Positions 26,457 to 41,747 are shown, counted from the first letter of the stretch. The stretch is 64,000 bases of DNA from Clavibacter michiganensis subsp. insidiosus (GCF_002240565.1 NZ_MZMO01000001.1:2480001-2544000), one strand, 5' to 3'. Notes: a model not told the origin generated them from the sequence alone. Made by a program: numbers and translations.

Positions 26457-27095
26457 TCAGGCCCCCGCATCGCCGACGGGCACGAGAGTCATCTGGTCGC
26501 GCGCGTCGGTCGAGGAGAGGACCGCCGCGACGTCCTCACGCGGCACGGTCACCTGCACCTGCGTGTGGTCCTGATCCGCGACGAAGCCCTCGGGTCGGAT
26601 GACCTGCGTGACGGTGGCCCCGGAGACGATGACCCGTGGCGCGTCGTAGGCGTTCGTGCCCGAGCCCTTCGCCGCGGCCGCCCAGATGTCGACCACGGTG
26701 CCCGGTGCGACGAGGTGGTCGGCGCCCGCGGCCGTGGGGATGACGACCGATGCGGTGGTGCGTGCGTCGGACGAGGAGACGGACGACCGCGGGACGAGCT
26801 CCCCGGCGCCCACGAAGCGCGTGACGACGAGCCCGTCGGCGGCGTCCGGGGAGACGTAGAGGTCGGCAGCGCCGTCGATGCGCACGCGCACGGGCACGAG
26901 GTCGGAGGCGTGGACCGTGGTCCCCGCGTCCAGGGCGGACCCCGCGGCCATGACGACCACCGACGAGTCCGCGGAGCGCAGGAGCGCCACCACGCCACCC
27001 GTCGACACGAGGACCAGGACCAGCCCGACGATGAAGCGGGGATCCAACCAGACAGGACGGCGCGCCGGACGCGCGGGACGAGGGGTGGCAGGCAT
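26457..27095 (-). CDS. SAF-domain (CpaB/FlgA-like) membrane-anchored protein
   Basis: 212 residues. A basic N-terminus, one helix (about 21-41) and an extracytoplasmic SAF domain (VVVMAAGSALDAGTTVHASD onward) followed by a CpaB-like C-terminal half (GTVVDIWAAAAK, PRVIVSGATVTQV). CpaB proteins are assembly factors of Tad pili and related systems. ATG at 27095 is preferred; a GTG at 27143 would add 16 residues. Next comes the CpaE-like gene, two bases away. Confidence 0.78.
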   Translation of the reverse strand: MPATPRPARPARRPVWLDPRFIVGLVLVLVSTGGVVALLRSADSSVVVMAAGSALDAGTTVHASDLVPVRVRIDGAADLYVSPDAADGLVVTRFVGAGELVPRSSVSSSDARTTASVVIPTAAGADHLVAPGTVVDIWAAAAKGSGTNAYDAPRVIVSGATVTQVIRPEGFVADQDHTQVQVTVPREDVAAVLSSTDARDQMTLVPVGDAGA

Positions 27096-27164
27096 GCCGG
27101 TCAATGTCGGGGACGGCGCGCGCGGGCGTCGTGCGTTGTCCACATGCTGCCGCGACGGCGACGA

Positions 27165-27770
27165 TCAGACCCGGACGAGGACGATCCCCGCCAAAGGCAC
27201 CAGCCGGTACCCCGAGACGGCCGACTCCCGGCGGGGGCTCCCCGCCTCGTGGACGGCGACGTCGACGTGGTCGCGGGCGACGCGATCCAGGGTGCCCCCG
27301 ACGACGGTGTCCCGGAGCCGCAGCTCGACGCGCGCGCGACGTCGGCAGAGGTCGCGGAGGACGAACGGCAGGCCGATCCGATCGACGATGCCGCGCTCGG
27401 GCGGGAGCTCCGCGGCGGGCGCGAGGCTCGACCGCACCTGCTCCCGGTCCAGGGCGAGCGCGTGGATGGACGCGAGGGGGAGGATGCACGCCCGTTCCTC
27501 GTGCGACGGCGCATCGCCCGGGACGGTCAGCTCCCCCGACAGCCAGTCGCGCCCGAGCACCTTGGCGCGGAGGTCGATCCAGGTGCCGTCCGACAGCGAC
27601 AGGCGCAGCGGTCGCGCCTGATCGGACGAGGTGAGCGCCCTCAGGCGGTCGCGCATGACGGTACGCGCGACGCGCACGCGCTCCTCCTCGTCGCGCTGGT
27701 CCCGCTCCTCGGCGAGCCGCGCCGTCTCCCACTGACCCTCGAGGTCGTCGAAGAGGTTCTCCCACCTCAT
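27165..27770 (-). CDS. Unknown protein upstream of the SAF/CpaE-like pair
   Basis: 201 residues. An N-terminal helical, strongly charged region (about 1-50) resembles a coiled coil. Two small beta domains follow, each with similar layout: LRLSLSDGTWIDLRAKVLG...CILPLASI and VELRLRDTVVGGTLDRVA...YRLVPLAGIVLV, suggesting a duplicated Sm-like or SH3-like fold. No signal or helix is present. It is 69 bases from the SAF gene on the same strand and probably starts the operon. I do not recognise the family. Confidence 0.65.
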   Translation of the reverse strand: MRWENLFDDLEGQWETARLAEERDQRDEEERVRVARTVMRDRLRALTSSDQARPLRLSLSDGTWIDLRAKVLGRDWLSGELTVPGDAPSHEERACILPLASIHALALDREQVRSSLAPAAELPPERGIVDRIGLPFVLRDLCRRRARVELRLRDTVVGGTLDRVARDHVDVAVHEAGSPRRESAVSGYRLVPLAGIVLVRV

Positions 27771-27913
27771 CGGTCGCCGGTCCCGGGCGTTCGGAGGGAG
27801 CGGCGCGGCGGCGGGGACGGCTGGCACATCCGGGTCACCTTGGGTCCCTTCCTTGAGATCCGCTCTCAGTTCTCCACATCTTGTGCGCTGGACGTGCGCC
27901 GAGCCTCGCGCAC

Positions 27914-27956
27914 TGTCACAGTTGACAAGGCATCGTGGTCCCCCCGATCGGGGGGA
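27914..27956. promoter_or_regulatory. Two palindromes in the divergent region before the Rv3235-like gene
   Basis: TGTCACAGTTGACA (27914-27927) pairs TGTCA with TGACA. An 18-base perfect palindrome at 27939-27956 is CCCCCC and GGGGGG around GATC. They lie between two divergent genes and could be operators or a leader hairpin. Confidence 0.4.
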
Positions 27957-27977
27957 GCACCGGGATGGGAGTGACGC

Positions 27978-28566
27978 ATGAGTGAAGCAGTGCCACGGGA
28001 GGATCTCCCCGACCGCCGGAGCACCATAGCCGGTGACGCCGAGGGCGGCTCCACCCGGCGGTCCGGTGCTCGGAAGCCCGCCGCAGCGCCCTCGCAGGCG
28101 ACGAGCGGCGCAGCCGGTCCGTCCTCCGCGACCGCGCCCGCGACGACCGCCACCGTGCGGGGAACGGTCCGCAAGCGCTTCGACGTCGACGACTTCTTCG
28201 GGCGCCAGCCTTGCAGCAGCCAGGACCTTCCCCCGTCGGGGCCGCTGCTCGAGAACCTCACCCGCTGCGTCATCGAGATCCTCGCGGGAGCCCGGGAGCT
28301 CGACCAGATCGCCCGCTGGGTCAGCGACGACGTCTACCGCCACCTCCTCAAGCGCGTGGTGCTCAGCGCCCGGGCCCGGCGCACGAAGGGGCAGTCGGTG
28401 ACCCGACCGGTGTTCACCATCGGGACGGTCACGTCGTTCTCCCCCCCGAGACGGCGTCATCGAGGCGGTCATCGTGGTCCACGGCCGGGCACGTGCCCGC
28501 GCCGTCGCCATCCGGCTCGAGGGCCTCGACCGCCGCTGGCGCGCGACGGCCATCAACGTCCTGTAG
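27978..28566 (+). pseudogene. Rv3235-family protein, one-base frameshift in a C7 run
   Basis: The open frame from ATG 27978 encodes an Ala/Ser-rich N-terminus and the helix region LENLTRCVIEILAGARELDQ, typical of Rv3235-like proteins. At 28441-28447 (seven C) the frame is lost: it continues as an Arg-rich stretch with no family resemblance. Removing one C restores SFSPRDGVIEAVIVVHGRAR and AVAIRLEGLDRRWRATAINV, the family's conserved C-terminus, ending at TAG 28564-28566 for a protein of 195 residues. Either a real frameshift, a slippery tract or a base-calling error. A strong terminator follows at the end of the repaired frame, not of the open one. Confidence 0.8.
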
Positions 28567-28574
28567 CCACCCGT

Positions 28575-28624
28575 CGCACGACGAAGGGCGCGTCTCCCGC
28601 GGGAGACGCGCCTTTCGTCGTGCG
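28575..28624. terminator. Long bidirectional terminator hairpin
   Basis: Near-perfect 50-base inverted repeat (one G-T pair) centred at 28599/28600, between the convergent Rv3235-like gene and secA. Confidence 0.85.
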
Positions 28625-28676
28625 CTCGACGCTCGGTCCCCCGGGACGACGGGTAACCCGCCGACCCGGGGAGGGC

Positions 28677-31502
<2,826 letters not shown>

Positions 31503-31588
31503 CGGTGTCTCCCTGCGTATATGGGCGGGCGCCGGATGACGACGACCGCCGTGACGGCGCGCGGATGTCGCCGCCGACGAGCATCGCC

Positions 31589-31594
31589 ATAGTA
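31589..31594 (-). promoter_or_regulatory. Candidate secA -10 box TACTAT
   Basis: TACTAT about 87 bases before the secA ATG fits the TANNNT form; no good -35 element is visible. Confidence 0.4.
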
Positions 31595-31653
31595 CCGACT
31601 CGTCCGGCGCCCTTCCCGGGAGCGCCCTGATCCGGGGACCCGGCGTCACGCAC

Positions 31654-31685
31654 GAGGCCCCGCACGCCGGAGCGCGCGGGGCCTC
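31654..31685. terminator. Terminator hairpin downstream of hpf
   Basis: A ten-base-pair stem (31654-31663 with 31676-31685) 17 bases beyond the hpf stop, before the secA promoter. Confidence 0.6.
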
Positions 31686-31701
31686 ATGGGGAGGAGGGGG
31701 A

Positions 31702-32391
31702 TCAGCGGCGCAGCGACCGCGATCCGGCGCCGGCGCCCGCGAGCTCCTGCTCGCCGTCGGCCAGGCCGATGACGCCGTAGTCCCAGCCCTTGCGGCGGTA
31801 GACGACGCTCGGGCGGTCGGTCTCCGCGTCGATGAAGAGGAAGAAGTCGTGGCCGACGAGCTCCATGTGCTCGAGGGCCTGGTCGACCGTCATGGACTGC
31901 GACGGGAAGACCTTGGTGCGGATGACCACCGGGCAGTAGTCGTCCTCGTCGACGGGCTGGTCGACGGGAGCGACGCTCTTCCCGTTGACGCGCTCGATGA
32001 GCTCGGCGTCCGCCGGGTCGAGGTCGATCTGCGCGAATCCCTCCGTGGCCGCCTCGTGGAGGGAGACGGGGCGGTGGTTGCCACGGTGGATCTTCTTCTT
32101 GTCCTTGGCACGGCGCAGCCGTTCGAGCATGCGCCCGAGGGCCAGGTCGAAGGCGGCGAACTTGTCGGCGGCGCTGCTCTCGGCGCGGATGACGGGGCCC
32201 GGGCCCACGAGCGTGATCTCCACGCGGTCGTCGCCGGCGGATCCTCCGGACTTCTCGCTGTGCCGCGAGACCTTGATGTCGAGAGAGATGGACTTCTCGG
32301 CGAGCTGGACGATCTTGTCGGCCTTCTCGGTGGCGTACACGCGGAATCGGTCGGTGATCTCCGCGTTGCGGCCGGTGATGTTGATGTCCAT
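31702..32391 (-). CDS. hpf: Long-form ribosome hibernation promoting factor
   Basis: 229 residues, the long HPF type. The N-terminal S30AE domain ([20 protein letters not shown] to about residue 110) binds the decoding centre; the C-terminal domain ([20 protein letters not shown], then [20 protein letters not shown]) dimerises and forms 100S ribosomes in stationary phase. ATG at 32391 has GGAGG seven bases upstream; the frame's earlier start at 32409 is not favoured. TAGGCT about 70 bases upstream is a likely -10 box. Confidence 0.95.
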   Translation of the reverse strand: MDINITGRNAEITDRFRVYATEKADKIVQLAEKSISLDIKVSRHSEKSGGSAGDDRVEITLVGPGPVIRAESSAADKFAAFDLALGRMLERLRRAKDKKKIHRGNHRPVSLHEAATEGFAQIDLDPADAELIERVNGKSVAPVDQPVDEDDYCPVVIRTKVFPSQSMTVDQALEHMELVGHDFFLFIDAETDRPSVVYRRKGWDYGVIGLADGEQELAGAGAGSRSLRR

Positions 32392-32545
32392 GACGTACCT
32401 CCAGATCATGACGCGTCGCCCGCTGGAAGAGGGCGATCACTTTCACGCCTTTCGGGCGAGCCTAGACCTCGGGCTCGTCGCAGCGCGAGGCATCCGGCGG
32501 GTGGACCGCGCGCGCATCGGACATGCACAGGGAGCGACGGGGCCG

Positions 32546-33370
32546 TCATCGGGCGCGCGGCGCCCCGCCGCGGGAGCGGGCGGGCACGGCCGTGAGGACG
32601 GCGCACGCGACGACCTCGCCGCCCGCGGCGCGGACGGCACGGCAGGTCTCGCGGAGCGTGGCGCCGGTGGTGAGGACGTCGTCGACCACGAGGATCCGGC
32701 GGCCCGCGAGGTCGATGCGCGCGGCGAGGCAGCCGTCGAGGTTGGACGCGCGCGCGGCGACCCCGAGGCCGGCCTGGTCGGTCGGCCGTCGGGTGAAGCG
32801 GAGCGGGTGGCGGCGCAGCCCGGGCAGGCCCGGTGCCCGCAGCGGGACGATGCCGGCGCGGGCGAGCAGGACCTCGACGGGCGCGTAGCCGCGACGGCGG
32901 AGGGAGGCGGCGGGCGCGGGGACGGGGACGGGGATCACGTCGAGGGGCCACGCGGGGGCGGCGGTCGCGGGACCGGACTCGCGCTCGGCGGCGGCGACGG
33001 CCGTGCGGACGGCGCGGATCAGGGTCGCCGCCATCGCCCGCGCGGCGTCCGTGCGGCCGTCCTCCTTGAGGCCGGACAGGAGCGCGGGCCAGGGCGGGGC
33101 GTACGCGCTCCCGCAGCCGACCGGCACGACGCGGGCCGGGACACGACCCCGGGGCGACGGGACGGCGGGCAGCGCGAGGGGCCGCACGAGGGGCGGGCAG
33201 GGCATCGCGGCCCGGCAGGCCGGGCACACGGCGCGGTCGGGGGCGCCGCACCCGGCGCAGGCCACCGGGGCGACGACCGCGAGGGCGTCGAGCAGGGCTG
33301 CGCGGAGCGCGGACGGGATGCGGGAGGACGGGGACGGGGACGGGGCGAGCGGGCCGGGAACGGGGATCAC
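32546..33370 (-). CDS. comF: ComF-family phosphoribosyltransferase-like protein
   Basis: 274 residues. Four cysteines (38, 41, 49, 52; CAGC and CPAC) form the zinc ribbon of ComF. The phosphoribosyltransferase fold ends with the PRPP loop RRILVVDDVLTTGATLRE; RRPTDQAGLG is the matching family motif. ComF acts in DNA uptake in competent bacteria; in actinobacteria its role is unclear. It lies between lpqB and hpf, as in mycobacteria. Confidence 0.9.
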   Translation of the reverse strand: MIPVPGPLAPSPSPSSRIPSALRAALLDALAVVAPVACAGCGAPDRAVCPACRAAMPCPPLVRPLALPAVPSPRGRVPARVVPVGCGSAYAPPWPALLSGLKEDGRTDAARAMAATLIRAVRTAVAAAERESGPATAAPAWPLDVIPVPVPAPAASLRRRGYAPVEVLLARAGIVPLRAPGLPGLRRHPLRFTRRPTDQAGLGVAARASNLDGCLAARIDLAGRRILVVDDVLTTGATLRETCRAVRAAGGEVVACAVLTAVPARSRGGAPRAR

Positions 33371-33431
33371 GCGCGGAGGATCGCACGCGGCCGGTGCGGG
33401 GCGGACTGGCGCGGCGGATCCGTGGACGGCG

Positions 33432-35142
33432 TCAGCGCTTGGTCGCCACGAAGGAGACGCCGGTGGCGGTCTGCTGCCACGTGCTGCCCCGCGGCGTGAG
33501 CAGGGCGCCCGCGCTCGTGAGGACCCGCAGGCCGCTCTCGTCGTTCGCGCCGGTGATGGAGACGCCGTCGGCCGCGGACCCCATGTCCTTCGACGGACCG
33601 CCCACCTGGTGCAGCTCCACCTGGCGCTCGCCGTCGGGCGCGAGGGTGAGGGTGGCGACGTCGAGCTCGTCGACCCACGTCGCGTCGAGCGGGGTGCCGG
33701 GCGACGCCAGGAGCTCGAGCGGGGTCGTCGTGAGGGAGGTCGGGACGCCGTCGTCGCGCACGATCGACGCGACGAGCAGCTGCGGCCCGGCGCCCGTCTC
33801 GAGCTGGACGAGGACGCGGGCGCCGTCCCGCGCGACCTCCAGGGAGACGACGCGGCCCGTGGCGGTCCAGCTCACGGCGACGGGGTGGCCGACGCCGTCG
33901 GGGCCCCACGCGACGAGCCCCCGGGGATCCGACGCGGGCGTCGACCAGACGTAGCCCTGCGCGTCGAGGGACGGCGCGACGAGGCCCGGACGCGTGTCCA
34001 GGAGGACCGCGTCGCGGTCGCCGTCCCCCACCGACCAGACGCCGGACGCGTTGCGCACCGCCGCCTGCTGGCCGTCGGCGCTGAGGGTCGCCGCGTCGGC
34101 CCCGAGCGCCGTCACGCGCGTGCCCAGCGTGCCGAGCGGGGCCACCTCTCCCCCGCCGAGGTAGCCGAACGCGCCCTGCGCGAGGACGAGCGGGCGCGAC
34201 TCCGCCTGCGGGTCCTTGACGGGGCCGCGGCCGCCGAGGTCCGCCACGGTGAGGGGCGTCCCGTCGACGAGCATCTGCACGTCGAGCACGGACGGGATGT
34301 TGGAGAGGCTCTGCCGCAGCTGGAGCTTCATCCGCTGCTGCGTGACGCCGTCGGCGGCGCGCGCCTCCGTCGAGAGGTCCACCTGCGGCGTGCCGCCCGC
34401 GGTCGTGACGGCCGAGGACGCCAGCCGCGTGCCCTCGGGGAAGGCCGTGACGACCGCGGGCTGGGACAGCCACGGCGACGGGCCCTGGAGGAGCGACTTG
34501 ACGATGCGCGTGCTGACGCTCTGGGACGCGCGCGTGACGAAGAACCGGAGGTCCGGCACGAGGAACGAGAACGTGGGGTCGAAGAAGTACAGGGCGTGCG
34601 CGCTGAAGATCTCGCGGAAGTAGGTGGAGCGCAGGGCGATGCCGTCCGGCGCCTTCGCAATGCGCCACTCGCCGCGCTCCTGCACGAGCTGAAAGGACAG
34701 GCGCGTCTCCTGGTCGCTGCCGACCTCGCGGTAGTGGCCCTGGCCGTCGACCGTCGCGATGGTCGTGACGGAGTAGCTGTAGGTCCCGTCGACCTCCTCC
34801 GAGGTGCTCGCCTGGCCCTCCCAGACGACGACGCTCGCGAACGGGTCCCAGCGGGACGCGAAGTCGGAGGAGAGGAACTGGCGCGCGACGCCGTACTGGT
34901 CGGCGGAGCTCGTGGCGGCGTCGACGAAGCCGGCGATGACGTCGTCGGGGCCGTCGCCCGCCTGCGGGCCGTCCGGCTGGTAGCTGACCCCCGACTCGTC
35001 GGTGACGGTGGCGGGGTCGCCCTCGGAGACGGGGCCGCCGGACGGGATCGAGACGCAGCCGGAGAGGAGGACGGCGCAGGCGGCGACGAGTGCGACGGCG
35101 GCCGCGCGGGCCGCGCGTCCGGGCGCCCGGCGCGGGCGGGGA

Positions 35143-35159
<17 letters not shown>
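33432..35159 (-). CDS. lpqB: Lipoprotein LpqB
   Basis: 575 residues. Lipobox VLLSGC with Cys35, then GerMN-like domains and a C-terminal beta-propeller. LpqB is the third member of the MtrAB-LpqB system and binds the outer domain of MtrB, tuning its signal to cell envelope and division genes. The GTG start at 35159 overlaps the end of mtrB by 17 bases, so translation is coupled. Confidence 0.95.
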
Positions 35160-36777
<1,618 letters not shown>

Positions 36778-36781
36778 GGGT

Positions 36782-37462
36782 CTAGGCCGCGGCCCCCGCG
36801 CGGTAGCCGACGCCGCGGACGGTCATGACGATGCGCGGGTTGTCCGGGTCGTCCTCGACCTTCGCGCGCAGGCGCTGCACGTGGACGTTGACGAGGCGCG
36901 TGTCGGCCTTGTACTGGTAGCCCCAGACCTGCTCGAGGAGCATCTCGCGCGTGAAGACCTGCTGCGGGCGGCTGGCGAGCGCGTGCAGGAGGTCGAACTC
37001 GAGGGGCGTGAGGTTGATCCGCTCCTCGCCCCGGCGCACCTCGTGGCCCTCGACGTCGACCACGAGGTCGCCGACCTGCAGGAGCCCGGGCGACGCCGCG
37101 GCCGCGGGGCGCAGGCGCGTGCGGATGCGGGCGACGAGCTCCTTGGGGTTGAAGGGCTTGACGATGTAGTCGTCGGCGCCGGACTCGAGGCCCTTGACGA
37201 CGTCGGCCGTGTCGGACTTCGCGGTGAGCATGATGATGGGGATGCCCGACTCGGCGCGGATGAGGTCGCACACCTGGATGCCGTCGAGGCCGGGGAGCAT
37301 GAGGTCGAGGAGCACCAGGTCGGGCTTCGCGTCGTGGAACGCGGCGAGCGCCTGGCCGCCGTCCCCGCAGAACGAGGGCTCGAACCCCTCGGTGCGCAGG
37401 ACGATGCCGATCATCTCGGCGAGCGCGGTGTCGTCGTCGACCACCAGGATCCGTGCTGTCAT
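36782..37462 (-). CDS. mtrA: Response regulator MtrA
   Basis: 226 residues, OmpR/PhoB class. The receiver has the acidic pocket DD (9-10), phospho-acceptor Asp53 (LLDLMLPG) and Lys in MLTAKSD. The C-terminal winged helix ends RLVNVHVQRLRAKVEDDPDNP. MtrA controls cell wall hydrolases and division genes. A TACCCT box lies about 30 bases upstream of the ATG; no clear ribosome-binding site is visible. Confidence 0.96.
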   Translation of the reverse strand: MTARILVVDDDTALAEMIGIVLRTEGFEPSFCGDGGQALAAFHDAKPDLVLLDLMLPGLDGIQVCDLIRAESGIPIIMLTAKSDTADVVKGLESGADDYIVKPFNPKELVARIRTRLRPAAAASPGLLQVGDLVVDVEGHEVRRGEERINLTPLEFDLLHALASRPQQVFTREMLLEQVWGYQYKADTRLVNVHVQRLRAKVEDDPDNPRIVMTVRGVGYRAGAAA

Positions 37463-37574
37463 CTGAAGGTGTTCCCTGTCCTCGTAGGCCCCCAGGGTAG
37501 CCGGTGCATGCGCGGGGATCGGCCGGGCCGCCCGGCGCGGGACTTCGCGCGCGGCCTGTGGGAGGCTGGCGAGC

Positions 37575-38852
37575 GTGACCGATGACCAGAGCTGGCAGGC
37601 CCCGGGCGGCGCACCGTCCGGTCAGGGAGGGTCCCCGGATCCCGATCGCGCGCGGCAGGACGCGGGACACGCGGCCCCGCAGGCGCCCGGCTCACCCGCG
37701 GCTCCGCCGCCCGGGTCGCCGCCCGGCGGCGGCTTCCCGCCGTCGCCCGGCTGGGGCGCCGCGCCCGGCTGGACGCCGCCGCCGAAGCCCGGCCTGCTGC
37801 CGCTGCGGCCGCTGGGCCTCAGCGCGATCCTCGCGGGCTCGTTCGAGACCCTGCGCCGGAACCCCGGCGCCACGGTCGGCAGCGCCCTGCTGATCCAAGG
37901 GCTCGTCGGCATCGTGACCCTCGTGATCGTGGGGGGCGTGACCGGGTTCGTCGTGACGCGCGTCTTCTCCGCGCGCGAGGCGGACCAGGGGCCGCTCATC
38001 GCCGGCGGCGTGGCGGCGGTCATCGTCGCCGCCGCCGTCACCATCGTGCTGTCGATCGTCGCGTCGGCGTTCCTGCAGGGCGTCGTCGCGAGCGAGGTGG
38101 CGCGGGGCACGCTCGGCGAGCGGCTGCGGATGCGGGCGCTGTGGCGGCTCGCCCGGCCGCGGATCGTGCCGCTCGTGCTGTGGAGCCTCTCCCTCACGGC
38201 GGCGTGGACGCTCGTCTTCGCGGTGCTCGCGGGCATCGTGACGCTGCTGGTGCTCGCCGGCGGCGCGGGCATCGCCGTGGGGATCATCGTGGGCGTGCTC
38301 GGCGTGATGGGCCTCGTGGTCGTCGCCGCCTGGGTCTCGACGCGCCTCGCCCTCGTGCCGAGCGCCATCGTGATCGAGCGGCTGCGACCGCTGGCGGCGG
38401 CCCGGCGGTCGTGGTCGCTCACGATCGGGTCGTTCTGGCGCGTGCTCGGGATCCTGCTGCTCACCGCCGTGATCGTCTCCGCCGCCACGAACGTGGTGAC
38501 GGTGCCGCTGACCCTGGTGACCTCCATCCTGCAGACCGTGCTCTTCCCCAACGGGGAGCTCGACTTCCAGACCTTCGACGCCTCCATGGCCTTCTACATC
38601 GGCTCGCAGCTGGTGACCCTCGTGGTGAGCGTGGTGGTGGGGAGCATCGGCGCGGTCGTCACGTCGGCGAACGCGGCCATCCTCTACATCGACCTGCGGA
38701 TGCGGCGCGAGGGGCTCGACCTCGAGCTCGCGCGCTTCGCCGAGGAGCGCGCGGCGGGCGCGGCGTCGGCCACCGGGCCGGACGCGCGGGACCCGTACGC
38801 GGCGCCCGCGGGCGCACCCGGCACGACCCCCGGCGGCCCGGGACGCGCGTGA
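37575..38852 (+). CDS. Multispanning membrane protein (glycerophosphoryl diester phosphodiesterase membrane-domain-like)
   Basis: 425 residues. A long Pro/Gly/Ala-rich disordered N-terminus (to about residue 75) precedes six to seven membrane helices and a Pro/Gly-rich tail. The segment LSAILAGSFETLRRNPGATVG resembles the membrane domain fused to some GDPDs; no enzymatic domain is present. The GTG start at 37575 has GGGAGG nine bases upstream. The stop overlaps the next gene's GTG, heading the MoxR-DUF58 cluster. Confidence 0.8.
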   Translation: MTDDQSWQAPGGAPSGQGGSPDPDRARQDAGHAAPQAPGSPAAPPPGSPPGGGFPPSPGWGAAPGWTPPPKPGLLPLRPLGLSAILAGSFETLRRNPGATVGSALLIQGLVGIVTLVIVGGVTGFVVTRVFSAREADQGPLIAGGVAAVIVAAAVTIVLSIVASAFLQGVVASEVARGTLGERLRMRALWRLARPRIVPLVLWSLSLTAAWTLVFAVLAGIVTLLVLAGGAGIAVGIIVGVLGVMGLVVVAAWVSTRLALVPSAIVIERLRPLAAARRSWSLTIGSFWRVLGILLLTAVIVSAATNVVTVPLTLVTSILQTVLFPNGELDFQTFDASMAFYIGSQLVTLVVSVVVGSIGAVVTSANAAILYIDLRMRREGLDLELARFAEERAAGAASATGPDARDPYAAPAGAPGTTPGGPGRA

Positions 38853-39535
38853 CCGCCTCCCTCCTCCTCGACACGGCCGCGCGCGCGGCCGCGGTGCCGC
38901 TCGATCCCGACGCCGACGACGCGCGCCGCCTCCTCCTCGACGAGCTCGCGAAGCCCGAGTACGAGGCGGCCCGGCCGAACGCGCTCGACCTCGCGGCGCA
39001 GGCCGTGGGCGACTGGATCGCCTCGCTCCTCGGCGGCGCGGGCGGCGGCCTCGCGGACCTCGCGCCCGTGGTGATCGGCGTGCTCGTGCTCGCCGTGGTC
39101 GTGGCCGCGTTCCTGGTCTTCGGGGCGCCGCGCCGGGACCGCAGGCGGGCGGCGGCGCGCGGCGACGGGCTGTTCGGATCCGACGACCGGCGCTCCGCCG
39201 AGGAGCTGCGGCGCGCCGCCGAGGCGTCCCGGCGGGCGGGCGACCTGGCCGCCGCCGCGTCCGACCTCTTCCGGGCGATCGCGCGCGAGCAGGCCGAGCG
39301 CACGATCGTGGCGGTGGATCCGGGCACCACGGCCCGCGGGTTCGCCCGGCGCGCGGGCTCCGCGCACCCGGCCCACGCCACGCGCCTCGTCGTGGCCGCC
39401 GACGAATTCGACGCCGTCCGCTACCTCGGCCGCCCCGGCACCGAGGAGATGCTCGACCGGCTCGCGGCGCTGGACCGCGACCTGCGCACGGCCGTGCCCG
39501 TGCTGCACGAGCCCGTGGGCGCGGGTCCGCGGTGA
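38849..39535 (+). CDS. DUF4129-domain membrane protein
   Basis: 228 residues. One helix (about 70-92) links an N-terminal outside part, which has the DUF4129-like DARRLLLDELAKPEYEAARPN, to a cytoplasmic domain with a tetratricopeptide-like helical pattern. GTGA overlaps join it to the genes on both sides. Its place in the MoxR cluster suggests a role in assembling envelope complexes. Confidence 0.85.
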   Translation: MTASLLLDTAARAAAVPLDPDADDARRLLLDELAKPEYEAARPNALDLAAQAVGDWIASLLGGAGGGLADLAPVVIGVLVLAVVVAAFLVFGAPRRDRRRAAARGDGLFGSDDRRSAEELRRAAEASRRAGDLAAAASDLFRAIAREQAERTIVAVDPGTTARGFARRAGSAHPAHATRLVVAADEFDAVRYLGRPGTEEMLDRLAALDRDLRTAVPVLHEPVGAGPR

Positions 39536-40793
39536 GCGCGCCCGCGCCCGCGGCCGCCGACCTCGCGACTCCCGAGACCCGGACGCCCCGGCAGGCGCTG
39601 CAGCGGGCCGGCACGTGGATCGCGCTGGCCGCCCTCGCCGTGCTCGTCGCCGTGGCCTCGCTCGCGGTCTCCGGCGCCGCGCGCCAGGGCGACGCGCTGG
39701 CGCCCGACAACCCGGCGCCCGGCGGCACGCAGGCGCTCGCCCGCGTGCTCCAGGCGGAGGGCGTCGAGGTCACGCTCGCCACGACGCTCGAGGAGGCGCG
39801 GGCCGCCGTCGGGGACGGCGACGACGCGACGCTCGTGCTCGGCGCCACCTCCGACCGCCTCGACGACGAGCGGCTGGCGGAGGTCGGCCGCCTGTCCACC
39901 CGCACGGTGCTCCTCGCCCCCGACTTCCGGACGCTGCAGGCGATCGCGCCCGACGTCGCGGCGGGCGGCGCGGCCGAGTCCGCCGACCGCGCGCTCGACG
40001 CCGCGTGCGCGCTGCCGGCCGCCACGGCCGCGGGATCCGTGCCCGACGACGCGCCCGTGTTCCGCTACCTCGGCGACGACAGGGCGGCCGCCGTCGCGTG
40101 CTTCCCTGACGACACCGGCGACGCGTCCGCGCTCCTCCAGGTGCCGGCGACGCTCGCGCCCGGCGGCACCGTGACCGTGCTCGGCGCGGATCCGATCCTC
40201 ACCAACGACCGCATCGCCGAGCAGGGCTCCGCCGCCCTCGCCCTGGGCGTGCTCGGCGAGCGACCGCGGCTCGTCTGGTACACGCCGTCGCCCGACGACG
40301 CCGCGGGCGACGCGCCGCCCACGCTCGGCGAGCTGACGCCCGGGTGGGTGACCCCGGCGATCCTGCTGACGGGCGCCGCCGCCCTCGCCGCCGCCGTGTG
40401 GCGCGGCCGCCGCTTCGGCCCGCTCGTGGTGGAGCGGCTGCCCGTCGTGGTGCGCGCCGACGAGACCGCCGAGGGCCGCGCCCGCCTCTACCAGCGGGCG
40501 GACGCGCGCGGCCACGCCCTCGACGCGCTGCGCGTCGGCACGGTTGACCGGATCGCGTCGACGCTGGCGCTCGGCCGCCTCGCCTCCGTCGACGACGTCG
40601 TGGCCGCGTCCGCCGCCGCCCTCCACGAGGACCCCGCGGGGATCCGTGCGCTGCTCCTCGACGACCGCCCCCGCACCGACCGCGACCTCGTCGACCTCGC
40701 CGGGCGCCTCGCCGCGCTCGAGCACCGGGTCGCCCGCGCCGCCGACCCGACCGACCCGACCGACCCGACCGTCCCGACCAGGAGAATGGATCC

Positions 40794-40797
<4 letters not shown>
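39532..40797 (+). CDS. DUF4350-domain membrane protein
   Basis: 421 residues. Helix near 27-46, then an outside DUF4350 domain (DNPAPGGTQALARVLQAEGV) and a second helix near 280-295 before a cytoplasmic tail. The tail ends in three DPT repeats. Overlaps of four bases with both neighbours show tight coupling. Function unknown beyond co-occurrence with MoxR and DUF58. Confidence 0.85.
40742..40768 (+). repeat. Three tandem copies of a 9-base unit (CCGACCCGA)
   Basis: Exact repeats at 40742, 40751 and 40760, encoding the DPT repeats at the end of the DUF4350 protein; a likely slippage hot spot. Confidence 0.6.
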
Positions 40798-41747
<950 letters not shown>

